The notes under the pieces were generated by a model. It searched no databases. It was not told the DNA's origin and saw only the letters and a program-made list of their open reading frames with translations. A stretch of DNA of 13,899 nucleotides from JAWLGJ01 sp041685145. Its GTDB lineage: Bacteria; Pseudomonadota; Alphaproteobacteria; Rhodospirillales; Magnetospirillaceae. The stretch spans positions 1-13,899 of the forward strand of contig JAWLGJ010000062.1 of the NCBI GenBank assembly GCA_041685145.1, read 5' to 3'. Shown here piece by piece: positions 1 through 6,820 of this stretch. The first letter of the stretch is position 1, and the number at the start of each line of letters is the position of its first letter. The translations under genes and the position numbers were made by a program.

Positions 1-678
1 GCGCGCGCCGCGCGCACCCCCGAGGCGCTGCGGGCGGCGGGGGCGCCCGGGCTGGAGGCCGGCCACGCCGCGCGCCGCCCGGTGCAGGCCGCCCGCGTCT
101 ACGCGCCGCTGCTGTCCGACGTGGCCCCGGCGCCGGCCCTGGCCGCCCACGCGGGGCTGGCGGCACGGGTGCTGCTGATGGCCGGCGAGGCCGAGGCGGC
201 GCGGGACTGGGCGGAACTGGCGGTGGAGGCCGGCGACCCCGGCCTGCAAGCGGTGCTGATGCTGGCCGGGGACGACGGCGCCGGCGATGGTCCGCCGCTG
301 TTGGAGCCCGGCGACGAGGCACGCCTGGCCGCCTGGCTAGGCGAGCGCCGCGACGCCGCCGGCGTGCTGCTGCTGACCCTGGCGGACGCGCTGGACTACA
401 CCCTGCCCGAGGAAACCTGGCTGGCCTTCCTGGAGGATGCGGCGGTGACCCCGGCAATGATGCCGGCGCCGGTGGTCTGGCAGCGCCTGGGCCGGGTGGC
501 CGGCGACCTGCGCCTGGGCGAGACGGTGTCCCTGGCCCTGCTGGCGCTGGACAAGGTGGCGCCGGCGACGATGCCGCCGCTGACCCTGCAACGGGTGGTG
601 TCGAGCCTGCGGCTGGTGGGCCTGGAGCGCGAGGCGCGGGCGTTGGCGGTCGAGGCGGCGCTGGCGCATGGGGTCTGA
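1..678 (+). CDS. Hypothetical helix-rich protein, C-terminal part (5' end outside window)
   Basis: The frame is open from base 1 to the TGA at 676-678, so at least 225 residues of the C-terminus are present and the true start lies upstream; the GTG at 82 is probably internal. I do not recognise the family. The visible part is almost all Ala/Leu/Glu/Arg-rich helix with repeated short helical pairs, in the style of TPR-like or other alpha-solenoid proteins. There are no Cys clusters, no membrane segment and no catalytic motif. The last 11 bases overlap the start of xerD in another frame, so the two are probably co-transcribed. I recall an uncharacterised protein upstream of xerD in other alphaproteobacteria, which supports a real conserved gene, but not a function. 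Confidence is high for coding and low for role. Confidence 0.8.
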   Translation, partial: ARAARTPEALRAAGAPGLEAGHAARRPVQAARVYAPLLSDVAPAPALAAHAGLAARVLLMAGEAEAARDWAELAVEAGDPGLQAVLMLAGDDGAGDGPPLLEPGDEARLAAWLGERRDAAGVLLLTLADALDYTLPEETWLAFLEDAAVTPAMMPAPVVWQRLGRVAGDLRLGETVSLALLALDKVAPATMPPLTLQRVVSSLRLVGLEREARALAVEAALAHGV

Positions 679-1600
679 CGGCGGCCGACACGTCGAGTCC
701 TTCCTGGAAATGATGGCGGTCGAGCGCGGCGCCGCCGCCAACACCCTGGCCGCCTATCGCCGCGACCTGGAGGCGCTGTCGGCGTTTCTGGCGCGGCGCG
801 GCGTCGGCGTCCATCGCGCCGAGGCCGAGGACTTGCGCGCCTATATGTCGGCCCTGGCCGCCGCCGGCATGAGCCCCCGCACCGCCGCCCGCCACCGTTC
901 CACCCTGCGCCAGTTCCACCGCCACCTGTTCGCCGAAGGCGTGCGCGCCGACGACCCCGCCTCGGGCCTGGACGCGCCGCGCCTGGGGCGGCCCTTGCCG
1001 AAATATCTCGGCGAGGCCGAGGTCGAGGCGCTGCTGGCGGCGGCACGGGCGCGGCCGGGGCCGCGGGGGCTGCGCCTGGTGGCGATGCTGGAGTTGCTGT
1101 ACGCCGCCGGCCTGCGGGTGTCGGAACTGGTGGCGCTGCCGCTGGCCGCTGTCGCCCGCGACCCGGCGGTGCTGGTGGTGCGCGGCAAGGGCGGCAAGGA
1201 GCGCATGGTTCCCATCGGCCGTCCGGCGCGGGCGGCGGTGGCGGCCTATCGCGACGTGCGCCAGTGCTTCCTGCCCCACGGGCGGCCGAGCCGGTGGCTG
1301 TTCCCCTCCGCCAGCCGCCGCGGCCACCTCACGCGCGCCGCCTTCGCGCAGTTGCTCAAGGGCCTGGCGGCCGACGCCGGCCTGGCGCCGTCGCGGGTGT
1401 CGCCGCATGTGCTGCGGCATTCCTTCGCCAGCCACCTGCTCGCCCACGACGCCGATCTGCGCGCCGTGCAGCAGATGCTCGGCCACGCCGACATCGCCAC
1501 CACCGAGATCTACACCCACGTCCTCGACGACCGGCTGACGGCGCTGGTCCGCGCCCACCACCCCCTCGCCGGCGGCGGTGCCTCCGACGACGACGACTGA
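668..1600 (+). CDS. xerD: Tyrosine recombinase XerD (chromosome dimer resolution)
   Basis: A 310-residue site-specific tyrosine recombinase, normal length for XerC/XerD. These proteins resolve chromosome dimers at dif, with FtsK at the division septum. The N-terminal core-binding (SAM-like) domain covers about residues 8-90 and the catalytic domain about 110-300. The full catalytic set is visible: R150 in GLRVSEL, K174 in RGKGGKER, H247 and R250 in HVLRHSF, H273 in LGHADI and the nucleophile Y282 in TEIYTHV. The ATG at 668 overlaps the upstream gene by 11 bases and gives a normal N-terminus. The C-terminus ends in an acidic DDDD tail. XerD is preferred over XerC by overall feel and the upstream neighbour, but the two are hard to separate by eye. 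The completeness and context argue for the housekeeping enzyme rather than an island integrase. Its stop lies 5 bases from the stop of the convergent methyltransferase gene. Confidence 0.93.
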   Translation: MGSDGGRHVESFLEMMAVERGAAANTLAAYRRDLEALSAFLARRGVGVHRAEAEDLRAYMSALAAAGMSPRTAARHRSTLRQFHRHLFAEGVRADDPASGLDAPRLGRPLPKYLGEAEVEALLAAARARPGPRGLRLVAMLELLYAAGLRVSELVALPLAAVARDPAVLVVRGKGGKERMVPIGRPARAAVAAYRDVRQCFLPHGRPSRWLFPSASRRGHLTRAAFAQLLKGLAADAGLAPSRVSPHVLRHSFASHLLAHDADLRAVQQMLGHADIATTEIYTHVLDDRLTALVRAHHPLAGGGASDDDD

Positions 1601-1605
1601 GGCGT

Positions 1606-2373
1606 TCAGCCTTTCGGGGCGTGCAGCGGCAGGGTCAGGCCGCTGCGGTCCCAACGGTGGCGGGCGAGGGCGGGGTCGGGGCGGCAGACATAGATCTCCT
1701 GCCCCGGCGTGTCGTCGACGGCGAACCCGCAGGAGCGCAGCATCGCCAGCACGGCGGCGTGGTTGGGAACCCACCAATTAGTGGGATCATGGCAGAAGGT
1801 GTGCTCGATGAAGGCCATTTTCGGCCAGCCGGGATCATCGAAGCGGGCGCGGCTGCGGTAGTCGACGTCCTCCTGGACCCCCGGCGCCACCTCGCGGCCG
1901 CCCATCGTCAGGGTCTGGAACACCATCAGCCGCGGCGCCAGGTCGGCCAGGATGTCCAGCGCCAGCAGCGGATAGCGCAGATGGTAGAAGACGCCCATGA
2001 ACAGGATGAGATCCCAGCCTTCGTCGCCGCCGGCCAGGTCATAGACACCGGCGCGGCGGAAGGTGACGTCGAGGCCGTATTGCCCGCCCGCCCAGCGTGC
2101 CTGGCGCAGGTAATGATCGTCGACGTCGATGCCCGTCACCCGCGCCCCCCGCCGCGCCAACTCGAAGCTGTAGAAGCCAGCGTTGCAGCCGATGTCCAGC
2201 GCCCGCCAGCCGCTCAGGTCGGCGGGCAGGTGCGGTGCCAGCGCCCGCCATTTGAAGGCGGGGAAGTCCCCCAGGGGATGACCGGGGGCGGTGCGGGTGC
2301 CGTCGGGCAGGTGCAGGTTGTGGAACCAGGGGGCCAGTTCGGCGACGGCGCGGCAGACGGCGGGGTCGGGCAT
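1606..2373 (-). CDS. SAM-dependent methyltransferase, CmoB/DUF1698-like (TIGR04290-like)
   Basis: A 255-residue class I methyltransferase, last in the operon. The SAM-binding motif I is ALDIGCNAGF (residues 58-67) and the acidic strand-2 end is GIDVD (81-85). The N-terminal WFHNLHLPDG (16-25), the GVFYH segment (127-131) and the C-terminal WVPNHAAVLAML (201-212) resemble the tRNA-modifying enzyme CmoB, but this protein is shorter than CmoB and sits among glycosyltransferases. From memory it matches a family named TIGR04290 that travels with glycan-type clusters. It probably methylates (or, if truly CmoB-like, carboxymethylates) the saccharide product. The start is the ATG at 2373: the reading frame is open far upstream, but only from here does the protein look real, and a TGAGGG ribosome site overlaps the stop of the previous gene. 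It ends 5 bases short of the convergent xerD stop, with no clear terminator between. Confidence 0.9.
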   Translation of the reverse strand: MPDPAVCRAVAELAPWFHNLHLPDGTRTAPGHPLGDFPAFKWRALAPHLPADLSGWRALDIGCNAGFYSFELARRGARVTGIDVDDHYLRQARWAGGQYGLDVTFRRAGVYDLAGGDEGWDLILFMGVFYHLRYPLLALDILADLAPRLMVFQTLTMGGREVAPGVQEDVDYRSRARFDDPGWPKMAFIEHTFCHDPTNWWVPNHAAVLAMLRSCGFAVDDTPGQEIYVCRPDPALARHRWDRSGLTLPLHAPKG

Positions 2374-2380
2374 GGCGCCC

Positions 2381-3472
2381 TCACAAGGCCAGCGCCCGCC
2401 GCCGCGCCGCCGCCTCGGCCAGACAGGTCTCCAGGGTGGCGGCGCGGTGGTCGGGGGTGTGCGCGGCCAGCACCCGGCGCCGGGCGCGGCGGCCGATGGC
2501 GCGGCGGCGCGTCTCGGGCATGTGGCGCAGGATGGCCAGCACCTCGGCGGGGCCGTCGGCGAGCAGAATCTCCTCGCCGGGCGTGAACAGCCGCTCCAGC
2601 CCCGGCCAATAGTCGCTGATGATGGGGGTGCCGCAGGCGGCGGCCTCGAACAGACGCACGCTGGGGGCGTGGCCGGCCGCCACCATGTCGGCGCGGGTGA
2701 CGTTGAGGGTGAAACGCTGGCTGCCATAGAAGGCGGTGTGCCGCCCCGGCGGCAGGTGCTCGCCGCGCGCCACGTTCGCCGGCCAGGCGATTCCGGCGGG
2801 GTATTGCGGCCCCGCCACCACGAAGCGCCCCTCGGGCCAGGCCCGCGCCGGCGCCAGCAGGCGCGCCTCCAGGGCGGGCTGGCGGTCGGCGCCATAGGTG
2901 CCCAGATAGCCCAAATCCCAGCGCCGGGGCTCCGGCCGCGGCCGGTAGAGGGCCGGGTCGGCCGAGCAGTAGAGCGCCCGCGCCATCGGCGCGCCGAACT
3001 CGCCCTCCAGGCGCCGCAGCACCGGCCCGCCGGTGAAGGAGAGGTAGAGGTCGTAATCGGCCACCATGTCGGCGGCGAGATAATCCTCCCTGTGCTCCCG
3101 CAGGCGGGCCAGGGTCACCGGCGTATCGATGTCGTAGAAGGCCCGCACGCCCCGCGCCGTGCCCTGCACCCAGCGTCCCACCGCCACGCCGTCGGGCACG
3201 AAGGAGCCGACGATCACCGCGTCCGCCGCCCGCACCGCGCCGGCGAATCGCGCCTTCAGGTCGTCGAGGCCGTCATATAGGGCGGTGCGCCCCCAGGGCG
3301 GTTGCGGCAGGTCGCGGTTGGCGGCGTACCACGGCATGTCGCGCTCCAGGAACAGCACCGCGTGGCCGCGCGCCGCCAGGGCGCGGACCAGCGCCCGCCA
3401 GGTGGTGGCGTGGCCGTTGCCCCAGGACGAGGTGATCGACAGCCCCAGGATGACGATGGACAGCGGCTTCAT
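2381..3472 (-). CDS. CgeB-like glycosyltransferase (first-listed of three paralogues)
   Basis: A 363-residue GT-B-fold transferase of the CgeB (spore maturation protein) type. The N-terminal acceptor-side domain begins at once with strand IVILGLS followed by SSWGNGHATT (15-24) and GHAVLFLERD (36-45). The C-terminal nucleotide-sugar domain has SVRLFEAAACG (271-281), then IISDYW (284-289) and the PGEEILLA stretch (298-305), the usual CgeB donor-site landmarks. E276 is the likely conserved acid. There is no signal peptide or membrane helix, so it is cytosolic. It should transfer a sugar from an NDP donor, but donor and acceptor are unknown. The ATG at 3472 overlaps the stop of the upstream paralogue as ATGA, and a GAGG site lies 8 bases upstream. 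It shares its N-terminal pattern with the next two genes upstream in the operon. Confidence 0.9.
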   Translation of the reverse strand: MKPLSIVILGLSITSSWGNGHATTWRALVRALAARGHAVLFLERDMPWYAANRDLPQPPWGRTALYDGLDDLKARFAGAVRAADAVIVGSFVPDGVAVGRWVQGTARGVRAFYDIDTPVTLARLREHREDYLAADMVADYDLYLSFTGGPVLRRLEGEFGAPMARALYCSADPALYRPRPEPRRWDLGYLGTYGADRQPALEARLLAPARAWPEGRFVVAGPQYPAGIAWPANVARGEHLPPGRHTAFYGSQRFTLNVTRADMVAAGHAPSVRLFEAAACGTPIISDYWPGLERLFTPGEEILLADGPAEVLAILRHMPETRRRAIGRRARRRVLAAHTPDHRAATLETCLAEAAARRRALAL

Positions 3473-4572
3473 TGCGCGCGGGCCTCGTTCGCCTTGGGAT
3501 GGGGGGCGCCGGCGCCGGTCAACAGGGCGTCGAGAAGGGCGGCGCGGTGGCGGTAGGTATGCTGCGCCAGCACCCGTCGCCGGGCGGCGGCGCCGATGGC
3601 CGCGGCGCGGGCGCGGTCCAGCCCCGCCAGCCGATCCGCCACCACCCCGCCATCCTGGGCCAGCAGGATTTCCTTTCCCGGCTCCAGGAACGCCTCGATG
3701 CCCGGCCAGGCGTCGCTGATGATGCACGCCCCGGCGCCGGCGGCCTCGAAGATGCGGGTGGCGGGCGAGTGGCCGGTCCGGGCCATGCTGTCGCGGTTGA
3801 CGTTCAACACCGCCAGCGCCGAGGCGTTGAGGGCGTTGTGGTCGCGGGTATAGACATGCCCCAGCCGCCGCACATTGGGGGGCAGGGGCTTGTCGTCCCA
3901 GCCGCTGCCCCCCAGCAGGAAGCGGTGCTCGGGCAGGCGCAGCGCCGGGCGCAGGAGGAACTCCTCGACGCGGCGCTCGCGGTCTGGCATCCGGTTGCCC
4001 AGGAAGGCGAGGTCGCAGGCGAGATCGGCGCGGGGCGGCACCGGGTGGTGGGTGTCGGGGTCGAGGGCGTTGTAGACCGGCACGCAGGCGCGTGCCCCCA
4101 GCGCCGCATAGGCCGCCACCACCGGCGCGCCGCCGCCATAGGTCAGCACCATGTCATAGGCGGGGATCAGCGCCCGCAGCGGATGGCCGGGATCGGCGCC
4201 GACGGCGGCCAGGGTGGCCGGGGCGTCGACGTCCCAGTAGACGGCGGCGCGGTGCGGGGCGCGCAGCGCCGCGACGGCCGCCTCCAGCCAGGCGTCCAGC
4301 ACCCCGACGCCGCTGGCCTTCACCACCACGTCGGCGTCGGCGGCTGCGTCGAGGGCGGCGCCGGCGCCGTCCTCGTCGGGGGCGTACACCCTCACCCGCG
4401 CCCAGGGCGGGTCGGGTATGTCGCGATGCGCCTGGCGGTCGAAGGCGTCGGGCTCGAAGAAGGTGATCTCGTGCCCCAGCGCCGCCAGCCCCTTGAGGAT
4501 GCCGCGGTAATAGGTGGCGGCGCCGTTCCAGTAGGCCGACACCAGGCTGGAGCCGAAAAAGGCGATGCGCAT
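3469..4572 (-). CDS. CgeB-like glycosyltransferase (middle paralogue)
   Basis: A 367-residue CgeB-type GT-B glycosyltransferase. The N-terminus reads FFGSSLVSAYWNGAATYY (residues 5-22), followed by GHEITFFEPD (33-42). The C-terminal donor domain has ATRIFEAAGAG (271-281), IISDAW (284-289) and PGKEILLA (298-305), at the same residue numbers as in the gene downstream, so the two are true paralogues of nearly the same length. The SPATR.FEA block keeps E276, but the ACG of its paralogues is GAG here. The ATG at 4572 shares one base with the upstream stop (TGATG), and a GGAGG site sits 7 bases before it, making the start secure. It is cytosolic by sequence. Sugar specificity cannot be told. It probably adds a different residue from its two paralogues in a stepwise assembly. 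Confidence 0.9.
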   Translation of the reverse strand: MRIAFFGSSLVSAYWNGAATYYRGILKGLAALGHEITFFEPDAFDRQAHRDIPDPPWARVRVYAPDEDGAGAALDAAADADVVVKASGVGVLDAWLEAAVAALRAPHRAAVYWDVDAPATLAAVGADPGHPLRALIPAYDMVLTYGGGAPVVAAYAALGARACVPVYNALDPDTHHPVPPRADLACDLAFLGNRMPDRERRVEEFLLRPALRLPEHRFLLGGSGWDDKPLPPNVRRLGHVYTRDHNALNASALAVLNVNRDSMARTGHSPATRIFEAAGAGACIISDAWPGIEAFLEPGKEILLAQDGGVVADRLAGLDRARAAAIGAAARRRVLAQHTYRHRAALLDALLTGAGAPHPKANEARAQ

Positions 4573-5693
4573 CAGCCCGCCTCCGCGATGGCGCCGCCGG
4601 CCGCGCCCAGCCGCCGCGCGATGGCCAGCAATTCGTCGACGCGGTGGGCGCAGGTGTGGCGGGCGCGGATGGTTTCCAGGCCGGCGGCGGCCAATTCCGC
4701 CGCCAGGTCCGGCTCCTCCAGCACCGCCCGCAGATGGGTGCGCATCTGGCGGCCGTCGCGGGCCAGCAGGTAGTCGCGCCCCGGCCGGAACAGGCCCTCG
4801 CGGTCCTCCCAGGGCGCGCAGACCAGCGGAATCCCGCAGGCCAGCGCCTCGAAAACGCGGATGGTGGGAATGCCGGGCAGCGCCGCCACATAGGGCCGCC
4901 GGGGGATATGCACCGTCACCCGGAAGCGGGCGAAGACCTCGGGGACGCGGTGATTGGCCAGCCAGCCGGCGAAGCCGATGCCGGCGCGGCGCAGCGCCCC
5001 CCGCGCCGGTCGCGGATAGCGCACGCCATGCACCCGCGCCCGCAGTTCGAGCGCCTGCGCCGGCCGCAGCAGGAAGCGGCGCAGTTCGGCGCTGCGCTCG
5101 CCGTCGCCCCAGTTGCCGATCCACACCAGGTCGCCCTGCCGGGGCCGGTCCGGCAGCGGCCGGAACAGGGCGGTGTCGGCGGCCTCGTGCCAGGTCCACG
5201 CCTGCCGTGCCCAGCCGCGCCGGACATAGACCTCGCGCACCGCCTCGCCGAAGGCCAGCACGCCGTCGAAGCCGTCCAGGGGCGCGGCGGCGACGTCGGC
5301 GGCGGCGCTGACGGCGCGGTGGTGGGTGTCGTGGAACAGCAGGCGGTAGGCGCCCCCGCCGGCGCGATGCCGCGCCAGCCGCCGCAGCAGCACCGGGTCG
5401 GTCCATTCGTGCACCAGCACCAGGTCGGCGCCGTGGAGGGCGGCGTCCAGGTCCAGGCGCCGCGGGTCGTCATAGTCCCGCACCGGCAGCCACGGAAAGG
5501 CGCGGCGGTTCGCCTCCAGCGCCGCCGCGCCCTGCTCGGCGACAAGGTGGCTGCGGCTCCAGCCGTTGCGCGGCTCCCACGCCCGTACCGTGTGGCCGCG
5601 CGCCAGCAATTCGCGGACGATGCCGCGCAGGAAGTGGGCGTTGCCGTGGTTCCAGTCCGACAGCAGCGAGTGGCAGAACAGCACCAGGTTCAT
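4572..5693 (-). CDS. CgeB-like glycosyltransferase (third, most diverged paralogue)
   Basis: A 373-residue GT-B glycosyltransferase of the same CgeB-like group. The N-terminal domain shows CHSLLSDWNHGNAHFLRG (residues 7-24) and GHTVRAWEPR (33-42). The C-terminal donor domain has PTIRVFEALACG (276-287), then PLVCAPWED (289-297) and PGRDYLLA (304-311). The acid equivalent to E276 of the other two is E282. An HDTHHR stretch (121-126) lies in the middle region where its paralogues have YDIDTP or YWDVDAP, possibly at the domain interface or acceptor site. The ATG at 5693 overlaps the upstream GT4 stop as ATGA, with a GGAGGGG site 11 bases upstream. Divergence from the other two suggests a different acceptor or donor. 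No membrane segments are seen. Confidence 0.88.
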   Translation of the reverse strand: MNLVLFCHSLLSDWNHGNAHFLRGIVRELLARGHTVRAWEPRNGWSRSHLVAEQGAAALEANRRAFPWLPVRDYDDPRRLDLDAALHGADLVLVHEWTDPVLLRRLARHRAGGGAYRLLFHDTHHRAVSAAADVAAAPLDGFDGVLAFGEAVREVYVRRGWARQAWTWHEAADTALFRPLPDRPRQGDLVWIGNWGDGERSAELRRFLLRPAQALELRARVHGVRYPRPARGALRRAGIGFAGWLANHRVPEVFARFRVTVHIPRRPYVAALPGIPTIRVFEALACGIPLVCAPWEDREGLFRPGRDYLLARDGRQMRTHLRAVLEEPDLAAELAAAGLETIRARHTCAHRVDELLAIARRLGAAGGAIAEAG

Positions 5694-6820
5694 GTCGGCG
5701 CCCGCCCCTCCGTTGCCGGCGCCGCCGGCCGTCGCCGCCCCGCCATCAGTTCCGCATAGGCGCCGATATAGCCGGCCGTCATGCGTTCCAGGGTGTAGCA
5801 GGCGGCGCGGCGTTTCGCCGCCTGGCCCAGCATCACCGCCTGCGCCTTGTCGCGGGTAAGCTGGCGCAGGGTCGTGCGCAGGGCGCCGGTGTCGTCGGGG
5901 GGCACGAACACCGCCGCGCCGCCCCACAGCTCGCGCAGGGTGGGAATGTCGCCCAGCACCAGTGCGCAGCCGGACATGCCCGCCTCCAGCACCGACAGCC
6001 CGAAGGGCTCGTAGCGCGCCGGCAGCGCGAAGATGGTCGCGCGCGCCATCCAGGCGCGCATCTCCGGCGCCGCCAGCAGTCCCAGCAGCCGCACATTGGC
6101 GGGGCTGATGGCGTTGCCGTCCGGGCCCTTGCGCCCGCCGGCGACCAGCACCGGCCACGAGACATCCCCGGCGACGGCGTCCAGGGCGGCGACGTTCTTG
6201 GCCGAATCCCACAGCCGCCCGGCCGATAGCACCACGTTCTTCTTGGGGCCGTCGCGGTACTGCGGCCCCCGCGCCCCGTTCCAGATCACCCGCCCGTGCG
6301 GCAGGGGGCCGTAGAGGCGCTCCATCGTGTCAAGGAAGGCCGCGGTGGGCGCGACCACCAGCGCCGCCGCCGCCAGGCCGTTCCGCACCCGCAGCGAATA
6401 GGCCGCCCATTCGCGCGGCGCCCCGCAGCCCTTCACCGCCTCGAACCACGAGCGCACGCAGGAATGCGCCACCACCACGCAGGGGGCCCGCCAGGGCAGC
6501 GCGGCGTGGGCGTAGCCGTTGAGGTGCACGATGTCGGGGCGGTGCTCGCGCTCCAGGCGCAGCAGCCAGTCGCCGGCGCTCTCGACGTCGGCGTCGGCGC
6601 CGCGCATCCATTCCAGCCGGAAATGCCCCTCCGCCAGGGCGAGATCGGGCACCGACAGCGCCGCCTGACGCTGGGCCGGCGAGGGCGGCGGCCCCATGAC
6701 GGCGAGGGTGGTGCGGACGCCCCGGCGCCGCAGCCCCGCCGCCAATTGCAGCGCATAGCTCCACACCCCGCCGACGGCGTCGGCGGTCATCAGCACATGG
6801 CGCGGCAGCCCGGCGGTCAT
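5690..6820 (-). CDS. GT4-family (GT-B) glycosyltransferase
   Basis: A 376-residue retaining-type glycosyltransferase of family GT4 (glycosyl transferases group 1). The N-terminal half opens with HVLMTADAVGGVWSYA (residues 8-23), whose Gly-Gly-Val loop is typical of the acceptor/donor cleft, and has DIVHLNGYAH (96-105). The C-terminal Rossmann half has the donor-binding segment SAGRLWDSAKN (199-209) and the EX7E motif EPFGLSVLE (E271 to E279). No signal peptide or membrane segment is seen. The start at 6820 overlaps the radical SAM stop as ATGA and has GGGAGG just upstream. It is unlike the three CgeB-like genes that follow and likely catalyses a separate sugar transfer, perhaps the first. The donor is not predictable by eye. 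Confidence 0.92.
   Translation of the reverse strand: MTAGLPRHVLMTADAVGGVWSYALQLAAGLRRRGVRTTLAVMGPPPSPAQRQAALSVPDLALAEGHFRLEWMRGADADVESAGDWLLRLEREHRPDIVHLNGYAHAALPWRAPCVVVAHSCVRSWFEAVKGCGAPREWAAYSLRVRNGLAAAALVVAPTAAFLDTMERLYGPLPHGRVIWNGARGPQYRDGPKKNVVLSAGRLWDSAKNVAALDAVAGDVSWPVLVAGGRKGPDGNAISPANVRLLGLLAAPEMRAWMARATIFALPARYEPFGLSVLEAGMSGCALVLGDIPTLRELWGGAAVFVPPDDTGALRTTLRQLTRDKAQAVMLGQAAKRRAACYTLERMTAGYIGAYAELMAGRRRPAAPATEGRAPT

Noticed and set aside
668..1600. The tyrosine recombinase as the integrase of a genomic island
   Set aside because: It has the length and motifs of housekeeping XerC/XerD, is fused to an upstream operon by overlap, and no tRNA or att-like repeat is nearby.
1600..1612. 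AGGC-GTTCA-GCCT hairpin between the convergent stops as a terminator
   Set aside because: Only a 4-bp stem and three T residues; too weak to support a call.
1264..2586. Long plus-strand open frame (440 codons) across the end of xerD and antisense to the methyltransferase
   Set aside because: Arg/Pro/Ala-rich low-complexity translation with no motif. It overlaps two well-supported genes and reflects the lack of stop codons in very GC-rich DNA.
2374..2895. Upstream extension of the methyltransferase frame
   Set aside because: The first 174 residues are shadow sequence over the CgeB-like gene; the recognisable family N-terminus begins at the ATG at 2373. The extensions to 3727, 5406 and 6212 for the three CgeB-like genes were rejected for the same reason.
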